Below, in pieces: positions 6,310 to 6,634 of a DNA stretch of 6,634 nt. The notes under the pieces were generated by a model. It saw only the letters and a program-made list of their open reading frames with translations, made no database searches and was not told the DNA's origin. The stretch comes from Bacillota bacterium. GTDB lineage: Bacteria; Bacillota; Clostridia; Oscillospirales; Oscillospiraceae. The position numbers and the translations under genes were made by a program. The DNA is taken from positions 1-6,634 of the forward strand of contig JAJUHD010000145.1 in assembly GCA_029268085.1 (NCBI GenBank), in the 5' to 3' direction. Every line of letters starts with the position of its first letter. Position 1 is the first letter of the stretch.

Positions 6310-6634
6310 ATGGCGAAAAACAATAGGGATAAGAAAACGGATTATGGCGCTGTCCTTCGGGAACTCAGGGACAAGGGACCGGAAAGGCTCTATCTGCTAT
6401 GGGGCGCCGAGGACTATCTGCGCGAAAGCTTTTTTGACGAGATAAAAAAACTCTGCCTTGCAGAAGGCAGCGCCGGCTTCAATCATCACAGGCTGTCAGG
6501 CTCGCCGCTAGATATGCGGAGCTTCGCCGAGGCTGTGGACGCCGTCCCCTTCATGGGCGAAAGAACGCTCGTTGAGGTGCGCAATTTTGATATCAATTCG
6601 GTGAAGGACGATGAGGCCGACAGGCTCAAAGACA
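6310..6634 (+). CDS. holA: DNA polymerase III subunit delta, N-terminal part (3' end outside window)
   Basis: The frame from the ATG at 6310 stays open to the window end, giving 108 complete codons; the family is about 330-350 residues, so roughly the first third is seen. The delta subunit is part of the clamp loader and opens the beta sliding clamp during replication. Recognisable N-terminal features are RLYLLWGAEDYLRESFFDEIKK (about residues 26-47), equivalent to the family's YLLxGxExYLxxE segment, and FAEAVDAVPFMGERTLVEVRN (about 72-92), equivalent to the conserved 'PFxxxRRLVVV' stretch. AGGAGG at 6291-6296 overlaps the comEC stop codon (TAG, 6290-6292) and lies 13 bases before the ATG, slightly long spacing; no better start codon exists between them. 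The tight spacing suggests translation coupled to comEC. The comEC-holA pair is a common arrangement in Firmicutes and supports the call. Confidence 0.88.
   Translation, partial: MAKNNRDKKTDYGAVLRELRDKGPERLYLLWGAEDYLRESFFDEIKKLCLAEGSAGFNHHRLSGSPLDMRSFAEAVDAVPFMGERTLVEVRNFDINSVKDDEADRLKD

Overview
This window looks like chromosomal housekeeping DNA from a Firmicutes bacterium, most likely a member of Clostridia (Oscillospiraceae/Ruminococcaceae-like). The reasons are a tRNA-responsive T-box leader in front of an aminoacyl-tRNA synthetase gene, strong GGAGG-type ribosome binding sites, a consensus sigma-A promoter, base composition near 50% GC by eye, and the gene order alaS - HIT protein - comEC - holA. 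The taxonomic placement is inferred; no rRNA or other marker is present. All genes lie on the + strand.

Layout: positions 1-536 hold the C-terminal part of a MATE-family multidrug/cation antiporter whose start lies outside the window. Positions 537-901 are non-coding but dense in signals: a near-perfect extended -10 promoter (596-624), a perfect 9-bp-arm palindrome sitting on its -10 box (614-632), and an alanine-specific T-box leader (about 631-870) ending in a terminator. The leader controls alaS (902-3544, full-length alanyl-tRNA synthetase). A HIT-family nucleotide hydrolase (3570-3911) follows 25 bases later, probably on the same transcript, and is closed by a strong intrinsic terminator (3938-3969). 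Next come comEC (3998-6292, the DNA-uptake channel protein with an intact C-terminal metallo-beta-lactamase domain) and, 17 bases later, the start of holA (6310 to the window end, DNA polymerase III delta subunit).

How the parts work together: when alanine is scarce, uncharged tRNA-Ala should pair with the leader through a GCA specifier (723-725) and the TGGT of the T-box motif (812-815), favouring the antiterminator over the terminator and raising AlaRS and probably HIT protein production. ComEC and HolA share no direct pathway with alaS; this clustering is common in Clostridia. I see no mobile element, CRISPR array, tRNA or rRNA gene, and no evidence for a new biological system. The points most worth a second look are the palindrome overlapping the alaS promoter, which suggests a second, protein-mediated layer of control, and the lack of a visible promoter for comEC-holA after the terminator.
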